Of a stretch of 64,000 nucleotides of DNA, positions 1 through 9,900 are shown one piece after another. Positions within the stretch are counted from its first letter, which is position 1. Every line of letters begins with the position of its first letter. The notes under the pieces were generated by a model. The model worked only from the letters and a program-made list of their open reading frames with translations. It did no database searches and was not told where the DNA came from. Made by a program: the position numbers and the translations under genes. Source of the DNA: Klebsormidium nitens (taxonomy: Eukaryota; Streptophyta; Klebsormidiophyceae; Klebsormidiales; Klebsormidiaceae); NCBI GenBank assembly GCA_000708835.1, contig DF237112.1:1-64000 (forward strand), written 5' to 3'.

Positions 1-590
1 TTGCCCTCCTTCTTCATAGAATAAGGAGGCGACTTCTGATTGACCCGGAGACACATGCTCGCCCCTGAGAAGAAGTTCTCGATGACCACGCTGAAAATTC
101 TGGTGACCACGCTGAGATTCTCGTTAACCACGTTGCCTCGAATCTAGTCAAAGCAAGTGCCGGGTCCTATACAGTCAGAAGCGCCCTCCTTCTATATAGA
201 AAAAGGAGCCGACTTCTGACTGATCCGGAGACACATGCGCGCTCCAGAGAGGGAGTTCTCCGTGACCACGCTGAAATTTCTCGTGACCACGCTGAAATAC
301 TCAGTGATCACAATGTCTTGAATCTAGTCGTAGCAGGTGCCAGGTCTTGAGTCAGTCCGAATCGCCCTCCTTCTCTGCAGAAAAGGGAGGCGACTTTTGA
401 CTGTTCCGGAGACACATGCCCCGGAGAGAAAGTTCTCGGTGACCACGCTGCCTCGAATGAGCCGACTTCTGATCGATGTGAAGACACATGCACGTTTCAG
501 AGAGGAAGTTCTCGCTGAACACGCTCGAATTTTTGATGACCACGCTGAAAGTTTTCGGTGACCACGTGTTGTTGCAGGTGCGTTTTGCAA
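1..590. repeat. ~180-bp tandem repeat array, three degenerate units
   Basis: Units start near 3, 183 and 364, each with GCCCTCCTTCT followed by a short A-rich stretch, then a GACTTCTGACTGATCCGGAG-like block, ACACATG, and several copies of a ~35-base sub-repeat containing GTGACCACGCTGAAA. The third unit is longer and rearranged (a second GCCGACTTCTGAT block near 463). The array runs from the window edge to the stop codon of the 171-aa ORF. Related blocks recur inside introns of the KDZ gene (8925-9150 and 10240-10460). It could be a satellite, a terminal repeat or a subterminal repeat of a mobile element; the sequence alone does not decide. Confidence 0.8.
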
Positions 591-1106
591 TCAATCTGAG
601 TCCGAACCAGAATCGGAATTGGAGTCGGCCAGCCTTGCTTTTTTTCTTGGGGCGAGCGTTCTTTTCTCACTTTTCTTACCCGGCTTGCGAGTCTGAGTGG
701 CTTTTGCTTTCGTCTTCGAACTTTTCGTAGAAGGCTTCATACGTTCGATTTCATCGATTGCCATCTTTGTCGGAGTGCTTTGAAAGGTACCCTCGAATGG
801 CATGCCGGTCGGACGGTTGCTCTTCTTAACGGGGCCGATCTCAACGGAGTAACCGTACTTTTTCTTTGCTGAAGCTCTCGTGGTCTCTTGGATCATGACA
901 ACGACTTTCTGTGGAAGCGAAACTTTTTTACCCTGGCATTTTTGGCTACGAAATAGCTGGGAACCTGCGCGGGCTCCAGCTTGACTGACACGGCCTTTCG
1001 TACCGTCGATCTCGAGCCTCGTGTCTTTCAACAGCGCGAGGGCGTCGTTTCCTTTTGACTCGTAGGCAGCAACCACTCGAAAGCTTCGTTTTGTGGAATC
1101 AACCAT
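591..1106 (-). CDS. Uncharacterised 171-aa basic protein with acidic Ser/Asp tail
   Basis: Intronless ORF with an ATG at 1106. I do not recognise a family. Residues 1-115 are mixed; about residues 120-160 are Lys/Arg/Thr-rich (KSSKTKAKATQTRKPGKKS), and the last dozen residues are a Ser/Asp acidic tail (DSNSDSGSDSD). This resembles a nucleic-acid-binding or nuclear-targeted protein, but that is inference from composition only. It lies between the tandem repeat array, where it ends, and the recombinase pair, which is transcribed in the opposite direction, so it is probably part of the same element. The tail abuts the repeats, so the C-terminus may have been trimmed. Confidence 0.45.
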   Translation of the reverse strand: MVDSTKRSFRVVAAYESKGNDALALLKDTRLEIDGTKGRVSQAGARAGSQLFRSQKCQGKKVSLPQKVVVMIQETTRASAKKKYGYSVEIGPVKKSNRPTGMPFEGTFQSTPTKMAIDEIERMKPSTKSSKTKAKATQTRKPGKKSEKRTLAPRKKARLADSNSDSGSDSD

Positions 1107-1413
1107 ATCGGTGGCCGCCTAATGCACTTAAAACATTAGGGATTAGAAAAAGTAAATCCCGTCACCTGATGCATTTTTTTCGAAGCAAGGATGAAGCGCA
1201 GGCGGAGAGGCTCCGAAAAAGTGTCATATGCCATTGAAATAACTAGTTATTGTCTTGACAAAACTCGAGATTTCTGAACATTTTTTTAACCCCCGCTAGC
1301 AGTTTTCAGAGTATAAACGATCGAGAGATTTTTTGATGACACTTTATTCTGACAGAGCTTGTTGAAATAAGCTGTTGCCAAATGTGAAAACATTCAAAAT
1401 TTATTTTCTTACA
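1107..1413. promoter_or_regulatory. Divergent spacer between the small ORF and the recombinase genes
   Basis: AT-richer spacer separating the minus-strand 171-aa ORF from the plus-strand recombinases. It holds a TATA-like GTATAAAC near 1311, about 100 bases before the first recombinase ATG, and T-runs at 1281-1287 and 1330-1334. Divergent promoter activity is an inference. Confidence 0.3.
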
Positions 1414-2253
1414 ATGACCCAGGTACGGATAAGTATGGATAGTCTAAGGAGGGTCTTGGCTGATGGGATTCGAACGGAGAGCTCCACGGAGCAGTATTTG
1501 AAAGGAATTCAGCTCCTCTATAACATGTGTTTCGAGGACAAGATGCCCGAGGATCCGTCGTGGATAAGGAGCAGAGCCCAGAAGATCGTTGCAAGTGTAT
1601 TAGAGCGGTACGAAAATCCTGGTAGCCGGCGTACTCGCTTAGCCCCATTCCTTGCGATCTGTCGTAAGCTTGGGTATGGAGATGCTTATCAAACATACTA
1701 TGCACCATTCAAGAAGGAGAACAAGGTTCTCAAGAAGTCTACACAACGCAGATTGGAAGAGGGAACAAGCAACGAGGCCTCCGAGATGACCGTCAAAGAG
1801 ATCGAAGCCTTTGGAAAGAAGCTATCACGCAAAGTGAGACAGTTGAGCCTGGAAGACTTGGGACGCGATCTGACTTTGAAAGAAGTGAAGGTCGTCATGT
1901 GGCATCTGATCCTTGAATGGCACATGCTTCTGGACCCCGAGCATCGCCGTCGGGTGAAAATGCACGACCTTCCAATCGTGCTTAAAGGGGAACGGGCTGA
2001 TAAAGGTGCCAGCTATCTGCTACAAACCTCGCGACGAAAAGGAGCATACGAACTCGTCTTCGAAGACGGAGGTCGAATCCCGTTGTCAAAGATGCTCAGC
2101 AAATATATCCATCGAACACTCCAATTGATACCGCGAGATCACTTGTTAACCTCGATCAGTGAGCCGCAAACGGTGATGTCTCCAAGTAATTGGTCGATGT
2201 TCATGAGCAAGATTCGCTACAACGGGAAACACTTCACTCCCAACAGATTGTGA
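1414..2253 (+). pseudogene. Tyrosine recombinase copy 1, truncated before the active-site C-terminus
   Basis: First ATG at 1414; a TTG at 1375 would add 13 residues. It aligns along its length with the intact copy at 2323: WHLILEWHMLL matches DHLILALYTMP; the box I Arg (PEHRRR versus GPLRNE), the hairpin Lys (SRRKGAY versus GRHKT) and LIPRDHLL versus LIPRKHLI are all conserved. The reading stops at 2253 right after FTPNRL, where the intact copy has CTPLRHISHT. Downstream, another frame reads IRSRVYLAKKYLR, suggesting a frameshift inside box II; no box III HxxR-type GHS motif or Tyr follows. The protein would lack the His, second Arg and Tyr nucleophile and cannot recombine DNA by itself. It could be a decayed paralogue or a regulatory or binding-only partner. 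Confidence 0.7.
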
Positions 2254-2322
2254 TCCGGAGTCGTGTGTATCTTGCAAAAAAATATCTACGAGGATGAGTA
2301 TTAGTAAGCCGCTCTGTTGCGG

Positions 2323-3372
2323 ATGATGGATGCCAACTTCGAGACTATGGTGTGGAGAAAGCTAAAGGCCCAATGTCCCGAAAAGGTTCTGCGTGGAGCT
2401 CCCCACAACCGGTCCGATTCTACGGTTTCTGTGTACATTAGACAGCTCAAGACCGTTCACACAGCAGGAGATTTTGGACCCGACATCATGCAAGATCTCG
2501 ATTGGATCAATGACCACGAGCAGGTAATAGCGACCATAAAGAGTCTTACGTCGCGTGATGGCAAACTACTGAAATCCCTCACGAAGAGCAATTACGCAGC
2601 TCCTTTCACCATTCTTGCCTCCAGAGAGGCGCAAGCAGCATACTCGAAGTATATGCAGAGAATGAAGCCAACCGAGGAAGAGCTCGATCGATCCATGCAG
2701 AGGAAGACGCCGAAAGAAGTCGATAATTGGATACCCTGGAGTGAGTTGTTGGAAAAGAGATCCGAACTCGATGATCAAATTATTCGCTGTGTGGTGCCGA
2801 AATTCTCTCAAAAGAAAAGGTTGACTCGCCACGATAAGCAGCTCGTGATGGATCATCTCATCTTGGCGCTATACACTATGCCTCTGGGACCGTTAAGAAA
2901 TGAATACGCCGAATGCCGCGTCTTCTTCATGAAAGAATCCAAGAACGATCGCGTTGAGGTAAAACCTGGTGATATTAACGTCGTTGAGTTGAATGACGAT
3001 CCTAGTCGGTGCTTTTTCCATATCGGTAGACACAAGACTCTTGAGAAGGATGGCGTAAGACGGCTTGAAATCCCGGAGGACCTCGTGATGGTCATTCTTC
3101 GCTCTTTCAATCTGATCCCTAGAAAACACTTAATTCTCAAAAGGCAGTACCTGGTATGGCTTGATGAGCCAATATCGAATTTCACAGTAGTTCTAAACGA
3201 CCTCGGCCAGAGGCACTTTGGCAAAAATCTCAGTTGTACACCTCTCCGACATATCTCCCATACCGAGCACAGTCCAAAGCTGATGTCCCGCGGTGAAGTA
3301 AGAGCAAAGGCACAGTACATGGGCCATTCCATGAGGACGGCAGACGAACTCTATAACAGGCGGTTCGAATAA
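2323..3372 (+). CDS. Tyrosine recombinase/integrase, apparently intact
   Basis: 349 aa from the ATG at 2323 (a TTG six bases upstream is less likely). The N-terminal half (about 1-165) is a SAM-like DNA-binding region; the C-terminal half is the catalytic domain. Visible catalytic elements are the box I Arg in GPLRNEYAE (about residue 192), the beta-hairpin Lys in IGRHKT (about 237), box II PLRHISHT (about 308), box III MGHSMRTA (about 333) and the Tyr in ELYNRRFE (about 344), eight residues from the end. This is the full set expected of a strand-exchange enzyme. Enzymes with this C-terminus occur in polinton-like viruses, virophages and Crypton-type elements. It follows the broken copy in the same direction and converges on the primase-helicase gene. 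It is the likely integrase/excisionase of the block. Confidence 0.85.
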   Translation: MMDANFETMVWRKLKAQCPEKVLRGAPHNRSDSTVSVYIRQLKTVHTAGDFGPDIMQDLDWINDHEQVIATIKSLTSRDGKLLKSLTKSNYAAPFTILASREAQAAYSKYMQRMKPTEEELDRSMQRKTPKEVDNWIPWSELLEKRSELDDQIIRCVVPKFSQKKRLTRHDKQLVMDHLILALYTMPLGPLRNEYAECRVFFMKESKNDRVEVKPGDINVVELNDDPSRCFFHIGRHKTLEKDGVRRLEIPEDLVMVILRSFNLIPRKHLILKRQYLVWLDEPISNFTVVLNDLGQRHFGKNLSCTPLRHISHTEHSPKLMSRGEVRAKAQYMGHSMRTADELYNRRFE

Positions 3373-3646
3373 AGTGAGCCTCGCTTAGTACCCTCTATGC
3401 ATTGTGTGCGTTCGATGGGAAGGATATTTTCTATTCAATAATTATCAGGAATGAGGAGACAACATTGCATCCCGGCTATGGAGTCCATGAACCACAGGCC
3501 GGATGCTGTGCATGAACATTGATAGTTTGAAAGAGGTCCACTCACCAATGGGAGAGGAATCGTTCAACGAGTTAGCCAACCGTATGCTACACGATTGGTC
3601 AACCCCCAATGTCAACGTGAGAATGAAAGAAAATCGCTGTGAATGT

Positions 3647-6145
3647 TTAGGAAGACGATTTGATTACAAACGGGTCGAACGCCCACGAACCGTTCCAATG
3701 TACCTCCTCGACCCAGAATCGAATGTCCTCCAAACGTTTCTTGAGCACGTTTTTGTAAGGGAATATTAGACCACGACAACCATTGGATGTTTCTTTGTAA
3801 CTCTCTAGTCCAAGTGCCCGTTTAATGCGACCGATCAAGACGTCCTTTTGTGTTGGTGGATCTTCTTTTGCGCCCTGATTGTCTAGGAAGTTCTTGTATG
3901 TCCGGAATATAGTAGCGCTTAGCACATTTGTATTCGATTCCAATGAAAAGTTGCCATTGTCTATCAATCCGCATAGCATCTTCGCCCAGAATGGAATCGA
4001 GTGCTCCCTCAATGCTGAACTCCACTCACTCTTTGGAATGAGTTTTGGATTCCAAGTGTCGATGCCAGTACGTGACATTAGATATCGATAAAAGTGTTCA
4101 GCTGTTGTAGTATTTAGGGTTTGACAGAGTCGATTGAAGTATCCTTGGTCACCAATCCGAGCGTCGGATGCCTCAAAACAGGCATACCGCCGATCGGTTG
4201 CCTCCTTCTTGATCGGCCAGTCCTCATTCGTGTTAAACCAGTAGTTTGCAAGATCCGGTACTTGAAGAGGGTCAATGCCTTTCTTCTCTAGGATTGTCGT
4301 ATCTTGTGTGATCAGCGATTTTAAGCGATTGTTAGACTTGTATGCTCCACCCCAATTGGAAACCTCATCAAAGCACACTAGAAGAAGATTTGCAGCAATA
4401 CCGTTGAATTTTCCAATCATCTTCTCCATATCGTTGCAATAGAGATAGTAACGCGCTCCAATGACGTATTTTCCCACGAAGTCTGTGATGACTGACTTTC
4501 CAGCTCCTTGGGCTGAGCGGAACACCAAAGCAGTGCCGATCTTCTTATGCGGCCGTTGAACAAGATGAGCTAGCCAATCCAAGATGTAGTCCGCAATTGT
4601 GGAATCATTGTTAGCTAGTACTTCGTGGACGTGGTTTAGAAGTGGCGCAATCTTGGTCATGTCAACGGTGCTCTGTACATTGTAAGAAAAAGGGAATCCG
4701 TAGAAAAGGTTATAGTTGTTGGGTGAAGCTACGCAGGGATTCGTTTCAAAGACAACCTTGTTTAGTGTTTTTCTCGCTGATGATCTGCACCAGAGCTTTC
4801 CAAGATTCCCAATTTTTTGAATGTCTAAGTTGAAGGACTCCAATCGTTCCAGAAACTCGGCTCTTGTTCGTAGAATACTATCGTCTGGGGTCCACGTATT
4901 GCCTCTTTGAGCATAGAGAGTCTCGATAAAAAGCACCTTCGAACTTCCGTCTAGTACACAAAAATAATGGTTCATTGTCTGGATTACAATGGTTGAGAGT
5001 TGCTCACATAGAAGTTGATATTGCACGCTATCGAAGTCCTTTTTAGTCTTTGATATGATCTTCTCTGCTTCCTCGATTGGCCGCAAATCAAAGCGTGACT
5101 TGGAAGTGAGTAGCGCAGGCCAATGATGAAGTCCGAGAAAGTAACGAGGCCGTTCTTTACATTCGGATGATAAACATCGATACTGCATGCAAATGCCGTT
5201 GCTAATGACACTGAAGCTGTTGCTCGTATGTTTCTCTCCATAAGGACATTCTCTACTTCCTTTCACCTTGAATTTCAAGATCGCTTCGCCATCGCGCATC
5301 TTCACGCCTCTATAGCAGCTTGTCGGATCGTTGCATTTACTTCTTATCAGGAAAGATGCCGTTTCGACAGCTTCATTTAGCTCTTCGCACCAGATGGAGT
5401 GGTTCAACGCAAGCTTCCAATCTATGACTTGATTCTTTATCGTATTTGAACTGTTTGGAGTACACGGCTCATGTCCGTGTAAAAATCCGGCCAGCGCATT
5501 CAATTGCTTTGGTACTGTTACTTTTCCTCGTGTGTCCTCCTGAGCATTCAAGATCTCGAGGATCCAGGATGGAAGGCAAGCAAGCTCGATTTCCCAGGGA
5601 GAGGTTATCCAGCTATAGGAGTGCACGTCACCATCACGAAGGATGCTGGTTGGAGGAGCGAAGCAGATGCCATTGCCTCGATAGTCAATCGTTGTCTGTG
5701 TGGAGGCAATCCTTAGCTTGGTTGCATCTCCCGTCCTTTGAAGTCCTGGCGAATCTGCTCGAAAATAGTAGTGCAGACCGCCACTCTGTGTCTTTGCTTT
5801 CCATGTGAGAGGCTCGCCGTGCTCTTCCGTCAACCGCCTCCATACATGCATACCGTCGATGACGGTTTTGCTTTCGGCCACCTTGGGAAAATCAATATCG
5901 ATCACCACAATACCATTCGGACGTGCTCGTCCGCAGCATAGAGCAATAGCGTTCTTGTTCGAACAGTCGCGAATCTTTTGCTCGTGTTTCTTCCAAGAAG
6001 CTTCATCTGAGATAGTTGCGTAAGAGCATGCAAAGTTTGTAGCCACTTTCTTCTTTGTATTTTCGTCCCAAGTGAGATTGAGAGTGAGTGGAAGAAGGTG
6101 GAGGCTCCTGTAAGAATCAATGCATTCGATGAGGTTTGTCGTCAT
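3647..6145 (-). CDS. Primase-polymerase fused to SF3 (D5-like) helicase
   Basis: 832 aa from the ATG at 6145. The N-terminal archaeo-eukaryotic primase domain shows IVVIDIDFPK (metal-binding DxD, about residue 84), GGLHYYF (about 126) and IDYRGNGICFAPPTS (about 156). A Cys/His cluster follows (CPYGEKH, about 302, then CLSSEC, about 328), probably a zinc ribbon. The C-terminal SF3 helicase has Walker A SAQGAGKS (about 549), Walker B LLVCFDEV (about 593), sensor FNTNED (about 640) and an Arg-finger region DRRYACFE. Such fusions prime and unwind DNA at the origins of virophages, polinton-like viruses and other NCLDV-related elements. It is a single exon and fully open, unlike the host genes around it. 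The last 120 bases overlap a small plus-strand ORF of doubtful reality. No DNA polymerase is linked, so the primase domain may itself polymerise. Confidence 0.9.
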   Translation of the reverse strand: MTTNLIECIDSYRSLHLLPLTLNLTWDENTKKKVATNFACSYATISDEASWKKHEQKIRDCSNKNAIALCCGRARPNGIVVIDIDFPKVAESKTVIDGMHVWRRLTEEHGEPLTWKAKTQSGGLHYYFRADSPGLQRTGDATKLRIASTQTTIDYRGNGICFAPPTSILRDGDVHSYSWITSPWEIELACLPSWILEILNAQEDTRGKVTVPKQLNALAGFLHGHEPCTPNSSNTIKNQVIDWKLALNHSIWCEELNEAVETASFLIRSKCNDPTSCYRGVKMRDGEAILKFKVKGSRECPYGEKHTSNSFSVISNGICMQYRCLSSECKERPRYFLGLHHWPALLTSKSRFDLRPIEEAEKIISKTKKDFDSVQYQLLCEQLSTIVIQTMNHYFCVLDGSSKVLFIETLYAQRGNTWTPDDSILRTRAEFLERLESFNLDIQKIGNLGKLWCRSSARKTLNKVVFETNPCVASPNNYNLFYGFPFSYNVQSTVDMTKIAPLLNHVHEVLANNDSTIADYILDWLAHLVQRPHKKIGTALVFRSAQGAGKSVITDFVGKYVIGARYYLYCNDMEKMIGKFNGIAANLLLVCFDEVSNWGGAYKSNNRLKSLITQDTTILEKKGIDPLQVPDLANYWFNTNEDWPIKKEATDRRYACFEASDARIGDQGYFNRLCQTLNTTTAEHFYRYLMSRTGIDTWNPKLIPKSEWSSALREHSIPFWAKMLCGLIDNGNFSLESNTNVLSATIFRTYKNFLDNQGAKEDPPTQKDVLIGRIKRALGLESYKETSNGCRGLIFPYKNVLKKRLEDIRFWVEEVHWNGSWAFDPFVIKSSS

Positions 6146-6294
6146 CAAGGCATTGCCCTCCTTATGTTATGGTCCTAAGGAAATAATCGCATTAGATCTA
6201 GACGCGTTCCCATGTCAAGCTCGCGTCGGGATCATAGACTCCTCAGCATGAGTCGGTACAAATTCTAACCTGGTGGACATTTGACATACCGTAA

Positions 6295-6564
6295 TCAACT
6301 CTTGACAACGGCCTTTTCATGTGGGTTGCCTCCTTCGATAAGGCCGGCAGCTACAAGCTTAGCCATGGTAGAAGATCTAAGGCTCTTTCCTTCGGAATAG
6401 CGATATAGAGCTTTCCTCAAACATATGTCGGCCTTCGTTTTGGCGTAGTGTTTACGTGACCATGCTCTAAATTTATCGGGGTTCGATTGACGGTAATGCA
6501 TTTCGTACAGCCGTCTATGGGTGTTAGCGTCGAGCTTGCATGCACCTATTGCAGATGCGGTCAT
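6295..6564 (-). CDS. Small basic protein of the virus-like block (89 aa)
   Basis: ATG at 6564; a GTG at 6576 would add four residues. The protein is rich in Arg, Lys and Tyr with a motif MHYRQSNPDKFRAWSRKHYA, resembling the 'YY-x-x-N-x-x-K' basic repeats common in proteins of large DNA viruses and sometimes found next to HNH-type nucleases. No nuclease residues are seen here. It lies about 150 bases upstream of the primase-helicase gene on the same strand, so the two could be co-transcribed. Function is unknown; DNA binding is a guess from composition. Confidence 0.45.
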   Translation of the reverse strand: MTASAIGACKLDANTHRRLYEMHYRQSNPDKFRAWSRKHYAKTKADICLRKALYRYSEGKSLRSSTMAKLVAAGLIEGGNPHEKAVVKS

Positions 6565-6925
6565 CTCAATTGCCACCTATGTTACAACAAGAAGATACTT
6601 CAAAGTCTTCTGACGAGGTGTTCATGGCACGTTGACGCCATTGGCACCTCGAACGCTCAGATTTTTTGAGTCAAGTTCTTTGATGATGGTCCGTTCATGT
6701 TGGTGGTTGGGGAAAAAAGGTGCCGAGGTGCCAATGGTGCCAGGCGTTTCGAGGTATGTAGAGCAACCATTCTATACATATATATAAGTATTCATATATA
6801 TATCAAGTATGTAGAAAAGGTGCCAGAGGTGTCTGAGCTAGAGTCTCCCTACAAATCCAGCCCACATGAATAAAACTTGCAAGAGCATTGACCGCACTCA
6901 ATGAAGGCTCAAGTACATATACAAT
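6565..6925. other. Spacer between virus-like block and KDZ gene, with inverted repeat and AT-rich tract
   Basis: No gene is visible. It contains a 14-base inverted repeat (6638-6651 and 6724-6737, CCATTGGCACCTCG and its complement), several short GGTGCC repeats around 6720-6745 and 6820, and an AT-rich TATATATA tract at 6775-6810. It may mark an edge of one of the two mobile elements. Confidence 0.5.
6638..6737. repeat. Inverted repeat, 14-bp arms
   Basis: Arms CCATTGGCACCTCG (6638-6651) and CGAGGTGCCAATGG (6724-6737) are perfect complements with a 72-base loop. They sit just outside the last virus-like ORF and may be part of an element end or a recombinase-related site; this is inference. 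Confidence 0.6.
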
Positions 6926-9900
6926 CTACCAACGGTTCAAGAGGGCTGCCCGTACCGCTGGGGTCCAAAGGTCTACCCTACCCGCAATCCGCAATTTAGG
7001 GTCATCAACCCGCCTTAGTTTCGAATTTCGCCCGCTGACAACGTTAGCCAGGATGACGATGAATGCATTTAAGCTAGAGTACCACGCTAAGGTTTTGAAT
7101 CTGACAAGAAACGAGTTGCAACTCTCAACGGCGGACGTGTTGACGAAGCGGACAGCGTCGTAGTAGTCTGTTGAAAGGAGACAAGAGAAAGTGTTAAACA
7201 ACCGGATCGAGAGGGCTTGCAAAGCAAGGTGTGTTGCGTAAAGGGAAGTCGCGCAATCCTCGAAAACTCATGCTTGCAGGATTTGACTTGTGCTTTAGGC
7301 CCAAGCGTTTGCTATACTCACCCGGGTTGAAGCCCGGCCCGCACTTGTGCGCCTCTGCATCCGTGCGTTGAAAATGGAATCTGCAGGGCAAACGAAGCAC
7401 AAGCTAAGTGCTCAACTCCTGCCCAAGCTGTACGCGCCTTGAATGTGTGGCAAGGCTTCCAGATCGGCTTCACTAGACCTCCAATCCAAAAGGTCTCTGA
7501 CCCCCGACTTCAATGTTTCCCTGCGATCTGCCACATCATAGGGTAAACAGCTGGTGCCTGGTCGCCTTGGTGATCTAGCCGAACCTTAACCTTTTATGCA
7601 CTTGCGTTTGAATGCAAGGAGGAAGGGCAACGCAAGAGTTCGCTCACCTGTCCACAAGAAAGCGGACGTCCGCTAAGAAGATCGGCTCGCGTCTCATGCA
7701 GTACGCCTGAAGCTTGCAGCTGTTGTCGTAAATAAGGAAGTTTGGAAGGTTCCGTTGGTGCAGGCGCGTGTAGAGCACGGTGAATGGGTCTCTCGGCGAC
7801 TCCCCCCGCATCATCACGTGAAAACCATACACCACTCTGTGAGGACAGCAGAACAAAAAACCGCCCTTGGTGTGCTGCTGCAGCCGCTTGGCAGACTTCA
7901 CGCTGCTCTTGGCAGCGATCTCACAGTCGAACTCGCCCACTGTAAGCCCGCTTCGGCAGCGATGTTCTTCTCGGCGATCAACGGACCTCCCAAGCTCGTC
8001 CTCAAATGGCTTGTACTGCGGGAGAGGCCGCTTTTGCTCCCAGCCCGGCAGGGGATAGCAGCCCAGCTTGCGTTGCTCTTTACAGAACGGGTGGTCGGAA
8101 GGAAGGGCGTGAGGTTCAGAGCCGTCGGCCTCGAGCCCCAACCTGTCTCGCAGAAGTTGGAGCTCCGACTGGGACAGAGGGTACTGCTGTGGGGCTGGAG
8201 GGGTTAGGCTTTCGACGCCGGGCAGCAGGTCGTTGGCACGTGCCTCCCAAAAGCGGAACACTTTTAGCTGCTCAGCGTTTGGGGCGTTTTCCTGCGTTCG
8301 GAAGTCTCTGGCCAGCCTCACGCAGTAGTCAAGCCCTTCGATGGCCGAGAGGGCCCACCCCGCTCGCCCAATTCCCAGGCCGCACGCTCCGCGGCCAAAC
8401 AAAGTCAGCCGATACAGGTGGTGCAGAGCGGGCATGAAGAAGTCCGGGTAGACATTACCGTAGTGGTCGAGCAGGCGCCGCAAGACTGGCGCATGCTCAG
8501 CCAAGGTGGCTTTGTCTTTGCCGTTTGCTGCGCCCCCGAGGAGGAACTTTCGCACGACAGCCAGCGCCCGTCCGTGCTGAATGAGATTTGAATCGTCCGA
8601 GACGGAGAGAGGGGTGCCCAGCCCGTAGAGCAGCTCGGACCACTTGCCGGGGCAGCGCGGGGGCCAGCGCAAGTTCTCACGCATCGCCTCTCGCTCAATC
8701 CCATCAAGGAGCTCGAGCACGGCTTCGTTCTTGGAGCGGATCTGCCCAACCTGCTCCCTCAAGATCCGCCGCCTCCAGTGAAGGAGAATGGGGTCTGCAT
8801 CAGCATCAGCTGGGTCTGCCACGAAGCCGGCCACCACTTCGACGTCAGCCCGCTCCAGCGCAATCTGCATTAGCACAACGAATCGTTAGCACCCAGCGCA
8901 ATCTCAGTCAAAAACTTGCTCCTTACTTAAGAAGACCAACCGACTTCTGACTAGTGTGCCACGTAAGCCTCAGACGTCAGCTTTCTTTGTATGAAGATCA
9001 GCTTTTGACTGATCCAAGATGCGCGCCACTCCCGTAATCTGCCCGCTCCTGAGCAAGTTGAGCAAGGTGGGCGTGATGCACCGGGCTAGCCTAGTCAAAA
9101 CTCGCCTACTTCTTCACAAGGGAGAACATGCAACTTCTGACTGATGCGCCACCACGCAACCGCTTGCCGCTTGACAGCTTACCGGCAACTCCACGTACTC
9201 CTTTTGAGCGAGGGGCTTCCCACTTCCGGGGTCCTTTAGATGATGTCCACTGAACCGCGCAAGCAGCGCCCGCAGCTCAGGCTGGATCACAAGACGCCGC
9301 TTCATCCCCCGCCCCTCGAGAGACGTAGCGCAGTAGTTGACGCCCGCCTCGATGGTCTTCTCCACGTTGAACCCAGCAGAATCCTGGCTCGGCGCTGTGA
9401 ATGGGCGCACGGCCGCCGCGCTGGTGCCTGCCAAGCCCCCTTTCTGGCGCCCGCCGTCGGCGCAAGCCAGACCAGCGATGCCGTCGCAGAGAAGTACCTG
9501 TCAAGAACAAGAATGCGGATCGGACCTGTGCGCTTCAAGAGCGTTGAGTGCAACAAAGTCTCATATTTCGAGCAACCTTGACTGCATTGCAGGAGGTTGC
9601 AGTCCTCCACCGAGAGGATTTTAAGTTCTTGATATCCGTGACTTCAAATTCACAAAATCTAACGTGGAGAGAGACCAGGATGCGCACTTCCGATGGGCTC
9701 TCCCTCATCTTCCTGTTGAGGACAGCGCTCAGTATCAAAACTCCGCACCAAGCAATGCCTTTGAGCAAGCAAAAGCTTGGACACTTGAGCAAGGGAACTG
9801 ACCTTTGGATGCAGCCCGCAGATGCTGCAACACTCCAGGATGGATCGTCCACACAGCCGGAAGAAACTCAGGCTAGCCTTGCGCCAGGTCTCTTCCGAGA

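Noticed and set aside
1-590. CRISPR-like array
   Set aside because: Repeats are ~180 bp, degenerate and lack the short-repeat/unique-spacer structure; the genome is eukaryotic.
3503-3769. 88-aa plus-strand ORF between recombinase and primase-helicase
   Set aside because: Its second half is antisense to the primase-helicase C-terminus and the protein has no recognisable feature; kept out of the annotation though it cannot be excluded.
8006-8437. Several plus-strand open frames opposite the KDZ transposase core
   Set aside because: Shadows of the GC-rich transposase exon on the minus strand.
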